Assembly (NCBI GenBank): GCA_028710415.1
Contig: JAQTUE010000012.1
Span: 62,001-126,000 of the forward strand
DNA length: 64,000 bases
Direction of reading: 5' to 3'
Source of the DNA: Paludibacter sp.
GTDB taxonomy: Bacteria > Bacteroidota > Bacteroidia > Bacteroidales > Paludibacteraceae
A program made the position numbers and the translations under genes. This document shows positions 41,567-50,372 of this stretch, piece after piece. Below the pieces are notes generated by a model. The model had not been told where the DNA came from, ran no database searches, and saw only the letters and a list, made by a program, of their open reading frames with translations. Positions within the stretch are counted from its first letter, which is position 1; each line of letters begins with the position of its first letter.

Positions 41567-42169
41567 CTATATGATATTCTCGATCGTTTTAATGCGGCGT
41601 ACTTTTTCTGCAAGATCAAATGCAGCCATATATGATTTTCGATTTATACTGCTAAGGAATTCTTTTCCATCAGAATCAATAGCCGTAATGCATGTTAGAG
41701 TTTCACTTGTTGTAGAAGTGGTAATGAGATCATGTTTCCCGCAATAATATTTGAATTCTTCAGCTAATGCATATAAACTCCGAAACAAAACTGTCCCATC
41801 AACAAATTGAATAGTCACAGTTTCCCGTTCATATATTGGAAAATGGCCTAAATCATCGTATATAACACGTATTGTATGTATGGAGCGGTTATAGAGTAAT
41901 GCAATAATCTCTTGGCTTGGCTCTATAATCTGATTTGAATCAATCATCGAACGATCTATATAGGTTGATTTTGGTTCAGCACCAGCAGAAAATCTTTCTT
42001 TAGATTCGTATGTTTCGATGAGGATTTTATCTTGTTCGCTTGGGATAGAAACTACGTAATAACCATTTTTGCCATGAGCAAAGGTTTTTCCATACCACGA
42101 ATTTTCTATTTCATGAATGGTATCTCCGGTTATTAATGAAAGAGTTGTTTTATCGAAATTATTTTGCAT
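41567..42169 (-). CDS. Hypothetical 200-residue protein beside IS remnant
   Basis: ATG 42169 follows AAGGCG. A soluble protein with no recognised motif. Its TAG stop is at 41567-41569, exactly where the IS right end meets the flank. The insertion may therefore have replaced or just missed the original C-terminus. Function unknown. Confidence 0.6.
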   Translation of the reverse strand: MQNNFDKTTLSLITGDTIHEIENSWYGKTFAHGKNGYYVVSIPSEQDKILIETYESKERFSAGAEPKSTYIDRSMIDSNQIIEPSQEIIALLYNRSIHTIRVIYDDLGHFPIYERETVTIQFVDGTVLFRSLYALAEEFKYYCGKHDLITTSTTSETLTCITAIDSDGKEFLSSINRKSYMAAFDLAEKVRRIKTIENII

Positions 42170-42349
42170 AAGTGCGCCTTTTTCATACCAAACGTATGTA
42201 ATTGTGCACATCCTTATTTCAATGCTTACCGAACATCTTTGAAGTACATGTATTGCGATTCACCGTACTATTTCAAATAAGGCTATTTTATCAAATTAAT
42301 TTGCCTTTATATAGGGAAAAACTAGCTACTTATTTACATTCGGTATAAA

Positions 42350-42955
42350 TTAAAACGGAATTTCATCTTCATCTATATTGATATCAGGCAGGTTCGACAC
42401 ATTTGTAAAGCCCCTACCTACGCTTGACGGAGGATGAGAATAACCGGAGTCTTGTTGTTGTGATGTACCATTTACTCCTCCGTTGTTATGCTGAGGCGCT
42501 GATTGCGGAGTTGTGCCGCCCTCCCCTCTTCTGCTTTCTGGTGCACTGTAACTATGGTTTTGTGGTGTGTACCCTTGTGCAGAATGTCCATAATCCCCAT
42601 AACCATCCTGATGACCACTATTGCTTTCCCCTCTTGAATCAAGCATTTGCATCGTTTCCACGATAACAGAGTGTTTAGAGCGCTTTTGACCGTTTGTTTG
42701 GTCAACCCATTGCTCAAAGCTAAGTCGTCCCTCTACAAGTATTTTAGAGCCCTTGCGGAGGTATTGATTGGCAACTTCACCTGAACGGCCGAAAAATGTA
42801 ATGTCAACAAAACAGGTCTCTTCTTTTTTCTCACCATTTAAAGTGAACTTCCGAGATGTAGCAATTGCTGTTTTTGCAATTGCTGCCCCATTTTGCGAAT
42901 ATCTAATATCGATATCACGCGTTAGATTCCCAACAAGAATAACTTTATTATACAT
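42350..42955 (-). CDS. ssb: Single-stranded DNA-binding protein
   Basis: A 201-residue SSB. OB-fold at 1-110 (MYNKVILVGNLTRDIDIRYS ... FVDITFFGRSGEVANQYLRKGS), a long Gln/Ser/Gly/Tyr-rich linker, and the acidic tip DEDEIPF that recruits partner proteins. It lies 6 nt downstream of parB, in the parAB-ssb operon, as expected for a plasmid-borne SSB. Confidence 0.95.
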   Translation of the reverse strand: MYNKVILVGNLTRDIDIRYSQNGAAIAKTAIATSRKFTLNGEKKEETCFVDITFFGRSGEVANQYLRKGSKILVEGRLSFEQWVDQTNGQKRSKHSVIVETMQMLDSRGESNSGHQDGYGDYGHSAQGYTPQNHSYSAPESRRGEGGTTPQSAPQHNNGGVNGTSQQQDSGYSHPPSSVGRGFTNVSNLPDINIDEDEIPF

Positions 42956-42961
42956 ACCGCC

Positions 42962-43870
42962 CTACCCTTCTAAACTTTCAGACAAGAGCTTATCAATAAA
43001 CTCCTTTAACTCATTTTCCTGCTTTTCAGATAGCGCTGCCATTTTTATACTACAACCTTTGGAGGTATTTTTAAATGTATAATCAGTTTTCTTTACAACT
43101 TTTCCGTCCCAATATTGCTTTAATTTTTGAAGAAATGCTTCACGAGACGGCTTCTCAAGAACATACCAATCATAAAATTCTTGACATTTTAATTCTGGTT
43201 CAACTTTGCGTAAGCCGTCAAGGACAATGCGATCTAAAATTGTCCGATTAACCGCAATGTCATTTAATATTTTTTCTGGAAGAGAAAGAATACTGATTGT
43301 TCTCGAAATTTCGGATGAATCTTTACTTATTGATCTTGCCAATTCTCTCAGGCTTTTATATGCTCCACATTCTATCGCCCGCTGATACGCCAAAGCTGTA
43401 TCAATGATATTCATATCATCACGTTGAAGATTTTCAATCAGTGATTGCGCAATAAGTGTTTGAATCTCGTGTTTGCCATTTTTTATAATAGCTTTTATGG
43501 TGGTCTTTCCAGCTTTTTCAGAAGCTTTAACTCTTCGATGACCGAAATTGATCATATAGGTTCCGTCTTCAAGAGGAGTAACAATAATAGGCTGCAATAC
43601 TCCATGCTCTTTAATAGATGCCGCCAATTCATAAAGCTTTTCTTCATCCATGTTCAACCGTGGTTGATAAGGATTTGGGACCAGCTTATCAATAGACACT
43701 TCTACAATAGAATCTTCAGGGATAATGTCAACCAATGTTTTTTGACTTGAATTATCTTTAGCCTGCGTTGGTGTTACCTTGGGTGTCCCCATCCCTACGC
43801 GTTTTTGCATAGCATCGACGCGGCTATTTATTGGTTTGTCATTTTTATGTGTATCAAGTTCAATTTCCAC
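42962..43870 (-). CDS. parB: ParB partition protein
   Basis: A 302-residue ParB/Spo0J family CTPase and DNA-binding protein. The N-terminal domain shows VPNPYQPRLNMDEEKLYELAASIKEHGVLQPIIV and the nucleotide-binding GHRR box (GHRRVKASEKAG; usually GERR). A central helix-turn-helix (about 170-200, SLRELARSISKDSSEISRTI) reads parS, and the C-terminus dimerises. It would load at the palindromes near 44733 and 44827. Downstream of parA in one operon. Confidence 0.93.
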   Translation of the reverse strand: MEIELDTHKNDKPINSRVDAMQKRVGMGTPKVTPTQAKDNSSQKTLVDIIPEDSIVEVSIDKLVPNPYQPRLNMDEEKLYELAASIKEHGVLQPIIVTPLEDGTYMINFGHRRVKASEKAGKTTIKAIIKNGKHEIQTLIAQSLIENLQRDDMNIIDTALAYQRAIECGAYKSLRELARSISKDSSEISRTISILSLPEKILNDIAVNRTILDRIVLDGLRKVEPELKCQEFYDWYVLEKPSREAFLQKLKQYWDGKVVKKTDYTFKNTSKGCSIKMAALSEKQENELKEFIDKLLSESLEG

Positions 43871-43884
43871 TTCGCCCTCCTCTT

Positions 43885-44718
43885 TTAGTTAAGTCCCAAG
43901 TGTTCTTCAATTTGGGCACATAATGAAGTTAATTTTTTAGTTACAGTTTTATAAGCAGATCTGTTTTCCCGATCTAATTGAAAAATAGATTTCCCGGTAT
44001 TTTCTGCTGTACTGATTGCTTTTGATGAATCAAATGCCCCAAGCTTTGCTCGTAGTTCCAGTCCTTTTTTTGGTTGAAAACTGCTATATGCTTTTTTGAA
44101 GTCATCAATGGCCTCAGCCCGCTTTTGACGATCTGTACAATTGTTGAAGAAGAAATAGACATCGTACTTGCCTTCCAAATCCGAACCATCACCAAAAAAT
44201 GTCATCAAGGTCGATGTAGTAGCTTCTATTGCTCGTGCACCAATGGTCATTGGAATAATAAGTTTATTCGTGATCTTTAAGACTTCAAGTACATCAGAAT
44301 TCAACTCCCCCGGAGTATCCACAATTATATATCGATATTCTTGTGAAAGCTCTTCAATGAGCTCAATGATGGTTTTTTCGTTCATCACATCGGCATAATC
44401 AACAGTAGGGCATGCATTAATTTTAGACGCAGGTTGCCCGAGGTCTGAGTTAAGCACAATTGTATCATCAAGGTAAAACCCAAGAGCATCACTAATTGTT
44501 GACTTTCCGACACCACCTTTAAAGCTTAGGGTTACAACTATAGTACTATTGGCATCTTTTTTATCTTCCTTTGCAGTAACATGCTTTTGATATTCCTCAA
44601 GCATAATCGCAAATTTTGATTCCTTTTCAGTTGCCCATCGTCTCAGAGTTCTTTCGCTCTTGATAAAATATTCAGCCATACCAGCAAAATCAATATCTTT
44701 ACTTCCAACCGTAGACAT
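43885..44718 (-). CDS. parA: ParA partition ATPase with N-terminal helical domain
   Basis: A 277-residue Walker-type ATPase. Deviant Walker A is KGGVGKST (about 70), Walker B region YRYIIVDTPGELNSD. The N-terminal 45 residues (EYFIKSERTLRRWATEKESK) look like a helix-turn-helix, so it may also repress its own promoter as ParA of P1 does. It segregates the element with ParB. Confidence 0.93.
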   Translation of the reverse strand: MSTVGSKDIDFAGMAEYFIKSERTLRRWATEKESKFAIMLEEYQKHVTAKEDKKDANSTIVVTLSFKGGVGKSTISDALGFYLDDTIVLNSDLGQPASKINACPTVDYADVMNEKTIIELIEELSQEYRYIIVDTPGELNSDVLEVLKITNKLIIPMTIGARAIEATTSTLMTFFGDGSDLEGKYDVYFFFNNCTDRQKRAEAIDDFKKAYSSFQPKKGLELRAKLGAFDSSKAISTAENTGKSIFQLDRENRSAYKTVTKKLTSLCAQIEEHLGLN

Positions 44719-44732
44719 TTATCCCCCCTTAG

Positions 44733-44750
44733 TGTTGAACATGTTCAACA
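44733..44750. other. parS-like palindrome, proximal site
   Basis: TGTTGAACATGTTCAACA is a perfect 18-bp palindrome between the parA start and its -10 element. ParB bound here would sit on the transcript start and could autoregulate parAB. Confidence 0.75.
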
Positions 44751-44763
44751 TTATTTTCAAGAC

Positions 44764-44792
44764 ATAATGACAAATAAAAATGATTTTGTCAA
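44764..44792 (-). promoter_or_regulatory. Sigma70 promoter of parAB-ssb
   Basis: Minus strand TTGACA (44787-44792), 17-bp spacer, CATTAT (44764-44769). It lies between the two parS-like palindromes. Confidence 0.75.
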
Positions 44793-44826
44793 TTATTTTT
44801 ATCAAATTGTTTAAAAAGGGGAGGGG

Positions 44827-44848
44827 AGTGTTGAACATGTTCAACACT
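44827..44848. other. parS-like palindrome, distal site
   Basis: The same 18-bp palindrome TGTTGAACATGTTCAACA, extended by AG/CT to a perfect 22-bp inverted repeat. It lies between the parA promoter and the diguanylate cyclase gene. Confidence 0.75.
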
Positions 44849-44852
44849 AATA

Positions 44853-45692
44853 CTAATTAACGATGCATTCGTAACAGTTGCGTCCGTTTGCTTTAGCAGC
44901 ATATAAAGCAGTATCAGAACTTTTCAAAGCACCATCAACATCACATCCAATAAAACTATCGATTGAAGATATGCCAATAGAAACGGTAACCGATAATGAT
45001 GAATCGCTGCCATCAACAACGATTTCTTTTCTTTCTACTGCACCAAGTATCTTTGTTGCAACAGTAGTGGCACCTTTGGAACTCGTGGCAGGCAATAATA
45101 CAAGAAATTCTTCGCCCCCAAGTCTACCGATGGAATCCGATTCACGCAAAGCTCCCTTGATTGTAGCTGCAACATTTTTCAGAACGATATCTCCTACATC
45201 ATGACCATATCGGTCATTTACATGTTTAAAATGATCAATATCGATCATAAGAAATGAACAGACGTGAAGACCGTCTTTGCATTTAGTACCATTGCGCTCT
45301 GCGGCCTCAAGGATGCTTCTTCGGCTCAATACGCCGGTTAAGTAGTCAGAGGATAATTCGTTTTTCAATTTGTCGTATATTGAAGATTGGGTAGGGGAGG
45401 GGACGAACGAAAAAATAACAGTTCCGTCAACCATCTGTTCGGAATATAGAAAATGTTTTCTTTCTCTCTCTTTTTGAAATTCAACAAAATTTGACGTTCC
45501 ATGCACTAAATATTCAGCAATGCTCGATCGGAAGAGGGGAAGGCAGTCCATCGAGAGGTTGAAACTATGCAATTCAGAACCATGATTTGTCCCAATAAGA
45601 GCACCAGATTCCCCATTAAATGCGATAATTTGGGAAGAGGGGAAAAGTTGCAATAAAGATAAATGGTCTATTTCAGTTTTTGAGTTTATCAT
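44853..45692 (-). CDS. Diguanylate cyclase (GGDEF)
   Basis: A 279-residue protein making c-di-GMP from two GTP. The N-terminal 110 residues are an unassigned sensory-like region without membrane segments. The GGDEF domain shows DYLTGVLSRRS, FLMIDIDHFKHVNDRYGHDVGD, the active GGEEF, and an inhibitory I-site RESD five residues before it. ATG 45692 is chosen for its GGA upstream. Its stop lies next to the distal parS-like site. Likely a host-behaviour gene carried by the element; c-di-GMP could affect pilus use. Confidence 0.9.
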   Translation of the reverse strand: MINSKTEIDHLSLLQLFPSSQIIAFNGESGALIGTNHGSELHSFNLSMDCLPLFRSSIAEYLVHGTSNFVEFQKERERKHFLYSEQMVDGTVIFSFVPSPTQSSIYDKLKNELSSDYLTGVLSRRSILEAAERNGTKCKDGLHVCSFLMIDIDHFKHVNDRYGHDVGDIVLKNVAATIKGALRESDSIGRLGGEEFLVLLPATSSKGATTVATKILGAVERKEIVVDGSDSSLSVTVSIGISSIDSFIGCDVDGALKSSDTALYAAKANGRNCYECIVN

Positions 45693-45760
45693 TTTCAATC
45701 CGTCCGGAGTAAATTGTGGAAACTTTTATAGAATGGTTCAAGACTTTCCTTTAGAAGTAG

Positions 45761-46264
45761 TTATGGGTTAGAAGCTAATAGTTGATCAGGAGGAGTGAAT
45801 AAACTGTCAGGAACACTCTTATAGGCAGAAATAAAACGATTTATATACTCACTACTGTTCTGTGCGTTTTTAGGACCTTTATTGTAACAATCAATACTTT
45901 TCCAACTTTGCCCATAAGTATTGATACATTGCCGAAGGACCCATGCCCCAACGCGCACATTATAATCAGGAATGTATAGATCTTTTGGATTGTATAAACC
46001 GTGTCGTTGTAAGGTAGGTATCCAGCTTGAGTTTATTTGCATTAAGCCCATATCTGCTGTACGGTTTCGATTTGATCCGTTAAAGGCATAGGCATTATGA
46101 CCGCTTTCAATTTTACTGATTGTATATATCACTTTGGGGGGGATATTACTCTCTTGGCCTGCAGAAATGGCGAGTTTAGCCATATCTTGAGGTGAAATTT
46201 TCCATACATACTCTGCATTTAAGATTGATGTAAATGCAATGATTGAGAATACAACTCTTTTCAT
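45761..46264 (-). CDS. VirB1-like lytic transglycosylase
   Basis: A 167-residue exported protein with signal peptide MKRVVFSIIAFTSILNAEY. SLT domain with catalytic Glu in SKIESGHNAYA, then MGLMQINSSWI and a late YNKGP. Such enzymes open peptidoglycan for a secretion or conjugation machine (VirB1/TraL-type). It is the last gene of the leftward envelope cluster, which supports a type IV secretion setting. Confidence 0.88.
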   Translation of the reverse strand: MKRVVFSIIAFTSILNAEYVWKISPQDMAKLAISAGQESNIPPKVIYTISKIESGHNAYAFNGSNRNRTADMGLMQINSSWIPTLQRHGLYNPKDLYIPDYNVRVGAWVLRQCINTYGQSWKSIDCYNKGPKNAQNSSEYINRFISAYKSVPDSLFTPPDQLLASNP

Positions 46265-46267
46265 GGC

Positions 46268-46759
46268 TTATTTTAGTGGGCTTATAACTTCAAAATTGAC
46301 TTGATGAGCAATTTTAGGCAATGAATCAAAAGGATATTTGATCCCTATGCGGTTGAATTGCAAATAAGCTAGTTCGCCAATTTCATCTGACCCAAGCAAA
46401 GATTCTGGAACTGGAACTTCATCGAAACCAAAAAAACAATTTTTTACATTTACGATCGCTTTTAGAACCGGTTGTATGAATTGTTCTGCGTGCTCTTCAG
46501 GAACGGTAAGCATGTTTATCGCCCCGACCGTCCAATCTGCTTCGGCAAGGCTCTTGATACGCTTGATCTTGTCTTTTGTACTGTTAAAAAGTACACTTAG
46601 TTTTTCATCAATATTATTCTCTTTAACGATATACAAAACGCTAAAACCATTGTCTGAATGCCATTTTACCGAGGAGGCAATTGCGTTTGCCCCAAAAAAC
46701 GATTCACCGGAACGAACCAGAAAATGTTTCATATCTGTTTTCCAAGCTTCCATTGCCAT
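46268..46759 (-). CDS. Hypothetical cytoplasmic protein of envelope cluster
   Basis: A 163-residue soluble protein; the start overlaps the upstream stop (TAATG), and a second ATG 6 nt further on is also well placed after GGA. No motif recognised. It lies between the transglycosylase and a small exported protein. Confidence 0.7.
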   Translation of the reverse strand: MAMEAWKTDMKHFLVRSGESFFGANAIASSVKWHSDNGFSVLYIVKENNIDEKLSVLFNSTKDKIKRIKSLAEADWTVGAINMLTVPEEHAEQFIQPVLKAIVNVKNCFFGFDEVPVPESLLGSDEIGELAYLQFNRIGIKYPFDSLPKIAHQVNFEVISPLK

Positions 46760-47145
46760 TATTCCTTTTTCTCAAATTGTTCTAATTCTTTTTCTGTATC
46801 CGCCCCATAATCCATCTGAAGATTATGAAGCTTTGCTTCTGATTGGACAAGCAACTCTTGCGCAATTGCCGATTTTAAATCTGCACGCAATTCGGTATTT
46901 TTTTTCATTGCGTATAATTCATTCAATACACGTTCTTTTTCGAGTGTAACAGCCATAGCTTCCTGAACGGCCGCTCTGCTGTATTTTACGGATTTATCAA
47001 GTTCAGCATTATATTGCTTCAAATTGCCGATAACGACATTTGCCTGATTCACTACAACACCTTCTTGAGCCGCGCAACAACCAGCAGAAAGTTTTGTAAT
47101 GGTTATCATACTGAAAAAAATAGAGAGTAAAAAATTTTTTTTCAT
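46759..47145 (-). CDS. Exported coiled-coil protein
   Basis: A 128-residue protein with signal peptide (MKKNFLLSIFFSMITITKLSAG), then CC near the mature start and a long charged coiled coil (about 45-125, ending EKELEQFEKKE). Architecture recalls TrbJ/VirB5-like exported components; no family confirmed. Coupled by ATGA to the upstream gene. Confidence 0.65.
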   Translation of the reverse strand: MKKNFLLSIFFSMITITKLSAGCCAAQEGVVVNQANVVIGNLKQYNAELDKSVKYSRAAVQEAMAVTLEKERVLNELYAMKKNTELRADLKSAIAQELLVQSEAKLHNLQMDYGADTEKELEQFEKKE

Positions 47146-47594
47146 TTTTTTGCCTTTTTGAACTCATTTTCTATGGAATTTCCATATTCTTCACGCAACG
47201 GGAGCATCAAGGTCTCTGATTCAAGAATATTTTGCTGAATCATTGCACTGAGCAAATCCGAATGAAGATTTTTAATCGTTTGAACTTTTGCAGTCGCATC
47301 GATACTACGATAGAGATACATTAACTCAACAGGAATGGCGTTGTTGAACTTCTGTAAATTGGTAGTTTGAATAGAATTAACCCCTGATGCAATCCTGCTA
47401 TATTGAGATGCTGAAAGCAATTTTTGCGAAGCAGGGGAGGGGGCCGGAATAAAATTCTTTTGCCCGCTGATGTAAGCATTGATATTATTGGTGATTTTGG
47501 AGCCGTTGTATATATTTGCAATCGCTTCAGGCGTGCCAGCCAATAGCGGAACGGCTACAATAAAAGAAGCAAATATTAGACTTCCGGGTTTCAT
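47142..47594 (-). CDS. Exported helical protein
   Basis: A 150-residue protein with signal peptide (MKPGSLIFASFIVAVPLLAG). The mature part is Ala/Ser-rich and helical, ending in EYGNSIENEFKKAKK. Together with the 46759 gene it may be a pair of related periplasmic components. Family unknown. Confidence 0.65.
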   Translation of the reverse strand: MKPGSLIFASFIVAVPLLAGTPEAIANIYNGSKITNNINAYISGQKNFIPAPSPASQKLLSASQYSRIASGVNSIQTTNLQKFNNAIPVELMYLYRSIDATAKVQTIKNLHSDLLSAMIQQNILESETLMLPLREEYGNSIENEFKKAKK

Positions 47595-47597
47595 TGT

Positions 47598-48362
47598 TTA
47601 TCGCTTTTTTAAGAACGTTGGTTTCAATGAGGTAAATTTGATTCCAATCGGGTTAATTGGAGTCCCAATTTGCGGATCAAATTTCCCTGACACTACGATA
47701 TCGATTTTCCCAGCACGATCGACTGTACGATCACTCTCCATTAAATATAGGCTTTGATTTACGTTAATTGTCATAGTCATTTTAAATTCAAGGCCTTTGA
47801 CCTCATAATCATTAACGGTAACACCGCTCGCCGTTATTTTTTCAGGCAAATTATCCGTGCTCATTAGATAGAGTAGTGTTTTCTCGTATGAGAGAAAATC
47901 AAGCTGTGCCTCTTTTGAACTATCGACATAATTTTCTTTAAATTCAACAAGATCGGGATTTTTGGCTTCAAGCTCTTCGATCGTGCTAATTTTTTCGCTG
48001 TAATTACGAGAGAGAGTTTGCCAGTCTTTAACCATATAAAAGCGCAATGCGTTTGTTACGGCCGCCTTAAACCCTACGCTGGTAGAATCGATTGTTTTTT
48101 TATCAATATAAGCTGTCCACCCGCTGTAATCGAGCACAACTACACCTTTAGCGGTCGTCTTCACCTCATCGAGCAATTCCCCTACGCGATTTGAAACATA
48201 TTGCAATACAAGCAAAGACAAAACGATATTTGCCAGAGTAAGGATCCAAAGGACCCACCAATTTGTAGCCATAATCTCTTTGGCTTTATCCGTTGCCGTT
48301 TTTTTTACTTCAAGACCCACGTCGTACTCCTCTTTAGCTTCCAGCCGATATTTGTGATTCAT
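47598..48362 (-). CDS. Bitopic membrane protein, possibly VirB8-like
   Basis: A 254-residue protein. A short cytoplasmic N-terminus, one membrane segment at about 33-55 (WWVLWILTLANIVLSLLVL), then a periplasmic alpha/beta domain ending FTSLKPTFLKKR. Size and topology match VirB8/DotI-type scaffold proteins (NTF2-like periplasmic domain). ATG 48362 gives a 29-nt overlap with the upstream gene. Assignment is by topology only. Confidence 0.55.
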   Translation of the reverse strand: MNHKYRLEAKEEYDVGLEVKKTATDKAKEIMATNWWVLWILTLANIVLSLLVLQYVSNRVGELLDEVKTTAKGVVVLDYSGWTAYIDKKTIDSTSVGFKAAVTNALRFYMVKDWQTLSRNYSEKISTIEELEAKNPDLVEFKENYVDSSKEAQLDFLSYEKTLLYLMSTDNLPEKITASGVTVNDYEVKGLEFKMTMTINVNQSLYLMESDRTVDRAGKIDIVVSGKFDPQIGTPINPIGIKFTSLKPTFLKKR

Positions 48363-49143
48363 TAAGCCGTCTTGTTTCGGCTTCAATATGCTTTAGCATT
48401 TCGCCGGTATGTGTTGCGGTCTGTGCTAACTTTTGCTGAAGCCTGTAAAGTTTTACTTTTTCAAAGTAAGCCTCTTTGAAACGACTCAGTCCATCTTTAA
48501 TTTCATCAAAACTAAGTGGCTTATATGAAACAGGCGTCGGATCATTGTTTTCGGCTTTCTTTTCTCTTTCGTCTTTTGTCTTTGAGGCATAATCCCACAT
48601 CGTCATAGTTTTCAAAAGTGATGCACCGCGAGAAGGTGATGCTATCCCGATGTTTTCAGGCGGACGAATAAAAAGGTAGTCTTTTGTAGCGAAAAAGAGC
48701 AACCCAGCGGCTTCCGCATCTGACGCATCAGAATAGAATTTTTTAGGCATCCGCATAAGTTCTGCAATCGTTAGCTGCTCTTCTTGCATGTAAGCCTCAA
48801 ATTCATTAGATATCGCACTGTAAATCTGTTCATGTTTAGGTGTTCTGAAAGTCAGATCATCATTAAAATATTCATCAATCATTTCTGAAATAGAATGGAC
48901 TCCTGATGGTTTAATCGAACGGATCAAAGACAAGAAGAGAATTGCGTTATTCTTGTTTACTTCATACTTTTCTCGCTTCACTGGTCCCATTTGAGGCACT
49001 AAGCGTCTCATGGGGGGATGAGGAAAAAGATCATATCTCTGAGCAGTTACAAAGTTATTATCAACCCTTGGATAATCAATGGCATTGCATCGGTACGCAG
49101 TTTGCAGAATTGTCATCCCTTTTTTTACTTTCTTAGAGATCAT
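48334..49143 (-). CDS. Hypothetical cytoplasmic protein, 269 residues
   Basis: No signal peptide or membrane segment. The C-terminal third is a charged helix (KEAYFEKVKLYRLQQKLAQT). Coupled to the upstream gene by an ATGA overlap. No family recognised; a cytoplasmic component of the envelope machine is likely from context. Confidence 0.75.
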   Translation of the reverse strand: MISKKVKKGMTILQTAYRCNAIDYPRVDNNFVTAQRYDLFPHPPMRRLVPQMGPVKREKYEVNKNNAILFLSLIRSIKPSGVHSISEMIDEYFNDDLTFRTPKHEQIYSAISNEFEAYMQEEQLTIAELMRMPKKFYSDASDAEAAGLLFFATKDYLFIRPPENIGIASPSRGASLLKTMTMWDYASKTKDEREKKAENNDPTPVSYKPLSFDEIKDGLSRFKEAYFEKVKLYRLQQKLAQTATHTGEMLKHIEAETRRLNESQISAGS

Positions 49144-50372
49144 TTTTTCTCCCTTGTAAAATATTCAATATATGCATCACGAAGAATTTCAGAAAGCATC
49201 CGTGTAAAATTCTCAGACGAAAGCTCTTTAGGATCGGTTGGGAGTAGGGCGTATTGAGTATTGGCCGCAAAAAGAGCAGCAATTTTTTCAAGCAAAGTGG
49301 AAAATACGACTTTATGTATCTCCGCAATTTTAGCTTTATCCGCAGTGTGAAGTTTTTTCTTGTGGCGCTCAAGTTCATTATGCACAATAGTGCGGATCTT
49401 TTCCTTGTAGTGGCTAATTACCTCTTCATTGTATGCACGGGCAAGAAAAGCTTCCGCCTCGCCGTCATCTTTTAAGACATCAGCAGAAAGGCTGAAAAAA
49501 TTACCGGACACGGTTTTTTCTTCAATCATTTTGACAGTGATTTTTTTAAGCAGATGACTTCTGACATTCCCAAGCGTTACAGCGTTCTGCCCAAAATAAA
49601 GACGCAATATTTCGATGAAATGAATCATTCGGTGTTCTTCGCCGTTTGTAAAGACCATGCTGTACATACCGTGCTCAGAATTGTTGATCCATGCCATTCC
49701 GTCTTTGAAAATACCGAGATACTGATTTTCACAAAAATCAGCATTAGCGTTAGCTACTTGCAGCACTTCTTTTAACTCTTTTGTAAATGGGAAAAATTGA
49801 TCAGCAATACCGCTTTTCATATACACATCAAGACTATCGAATATCATAGGTGCGTATTCGTATATTTTAGACAAAACGGCAGAACGCTGAACTTGGCTAA
49901 TTGCTGCAAAAATATCATTAATGAAATAGTTCGGATCCGTGAAGTAAAGCTCGCGCATAAGCTGTGAACACATTTGCTGCCCTATAACAAACAGCGTATT
50001 CATACTGTCAACACCCTTCTTGTATATGGTGTTTTCAAAATGATCCTGCATCGCAGAAAATCCGCCCTCAGTCGCAATAGCTCCGGCTCCGAACAACGCG
50101 GCCGTTCGAAGCACAAAACGAAGCCTTGCTTGAGCATTTTCTTCATTAAGGATCCGTGCTCGATCAGAAGTCTCATATAATTGAGCAATTTCGTCAAAAA
50201 GAACATATATAGCAACGCTTGATTTTGCAAATTCCGGTTTTTCCCAAAGAGCTATCTCGTCAGAGCTTGTATAAGCGAAACGTGTGAAAGTCTTAATTGG
50301 AATCTTTTTACGAAATGTTTCTTCGATGGCTGACCAATAATACCACTCGGTTTGAAGTTCTGCGCCGGTCAT
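49140..50372 (-). CDS. Hypothetical 410-residue cytoplasmic protein
   Basis: A large soluble helical protein, start at ATG 50372 (MTGAELQTEWYYW) overlapping the upstream stop. A Gly/Ala-rich hydrophobic patch lies about residue 115 (AALFGAGAIATEGGF). No nucleotide-binding motif seen. Function unknown. Confidence 0.75.
   Translation of the reverse strand: MTGAELQTEWYYWSAIEETFRKKIPIKTFTRFAYTSSDEIALWEKPEFAKSSVAIYVLFDEIAQLYETSDRARILNEENAQARLRFVLRTAALFGAGAIATEGGFSAMQDHFENTIYKKGVDSMNTLFVIGQQMCSQLMRELYFTDPNYFINDIFAAISQVQRSAVLSKIYEYAPMIFDSLDVYMKSGIADQFFPFTKELKEVLQVANANADFCENQYLGIFKDGMAWINNSEHGMYSMVFTNGEEHRMIHFIEILRLYFGQNAVTLGNVRSHLLKKITVKMIEEKTVSGNFFSLSADVLKDDGEAEAFLARAYNEEVISHYKEKIRTIVHNELERHKKKLHTADKAKIAEIHKVVFSTLLEKIAALFAANTQYALLPTDPKELSSENFTRMLSEILRDAYIEYFTREKK

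Larger units (their letters stand above)
40921..41567. mobile_element. Internally deleted IS200/IS605-family element
   Basis: Carries the 3' end of a tnpA (leftward) and the 3' end of a tnpB (rightward) back to back, as if the middle of an IS605-type element was lost. A left hairpin CCCCGTC/GGCGGGG (40927-40946) and a right-end structure (CCCCAATCC at 41529 with GGTTGGG near 41557), then GGTTCAC at 41561-41567, mark the ends. The exact left boundary is uncertain. Immobile by itself, but could be moved by a TnpA elsewhere. Confidence 0.75.
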
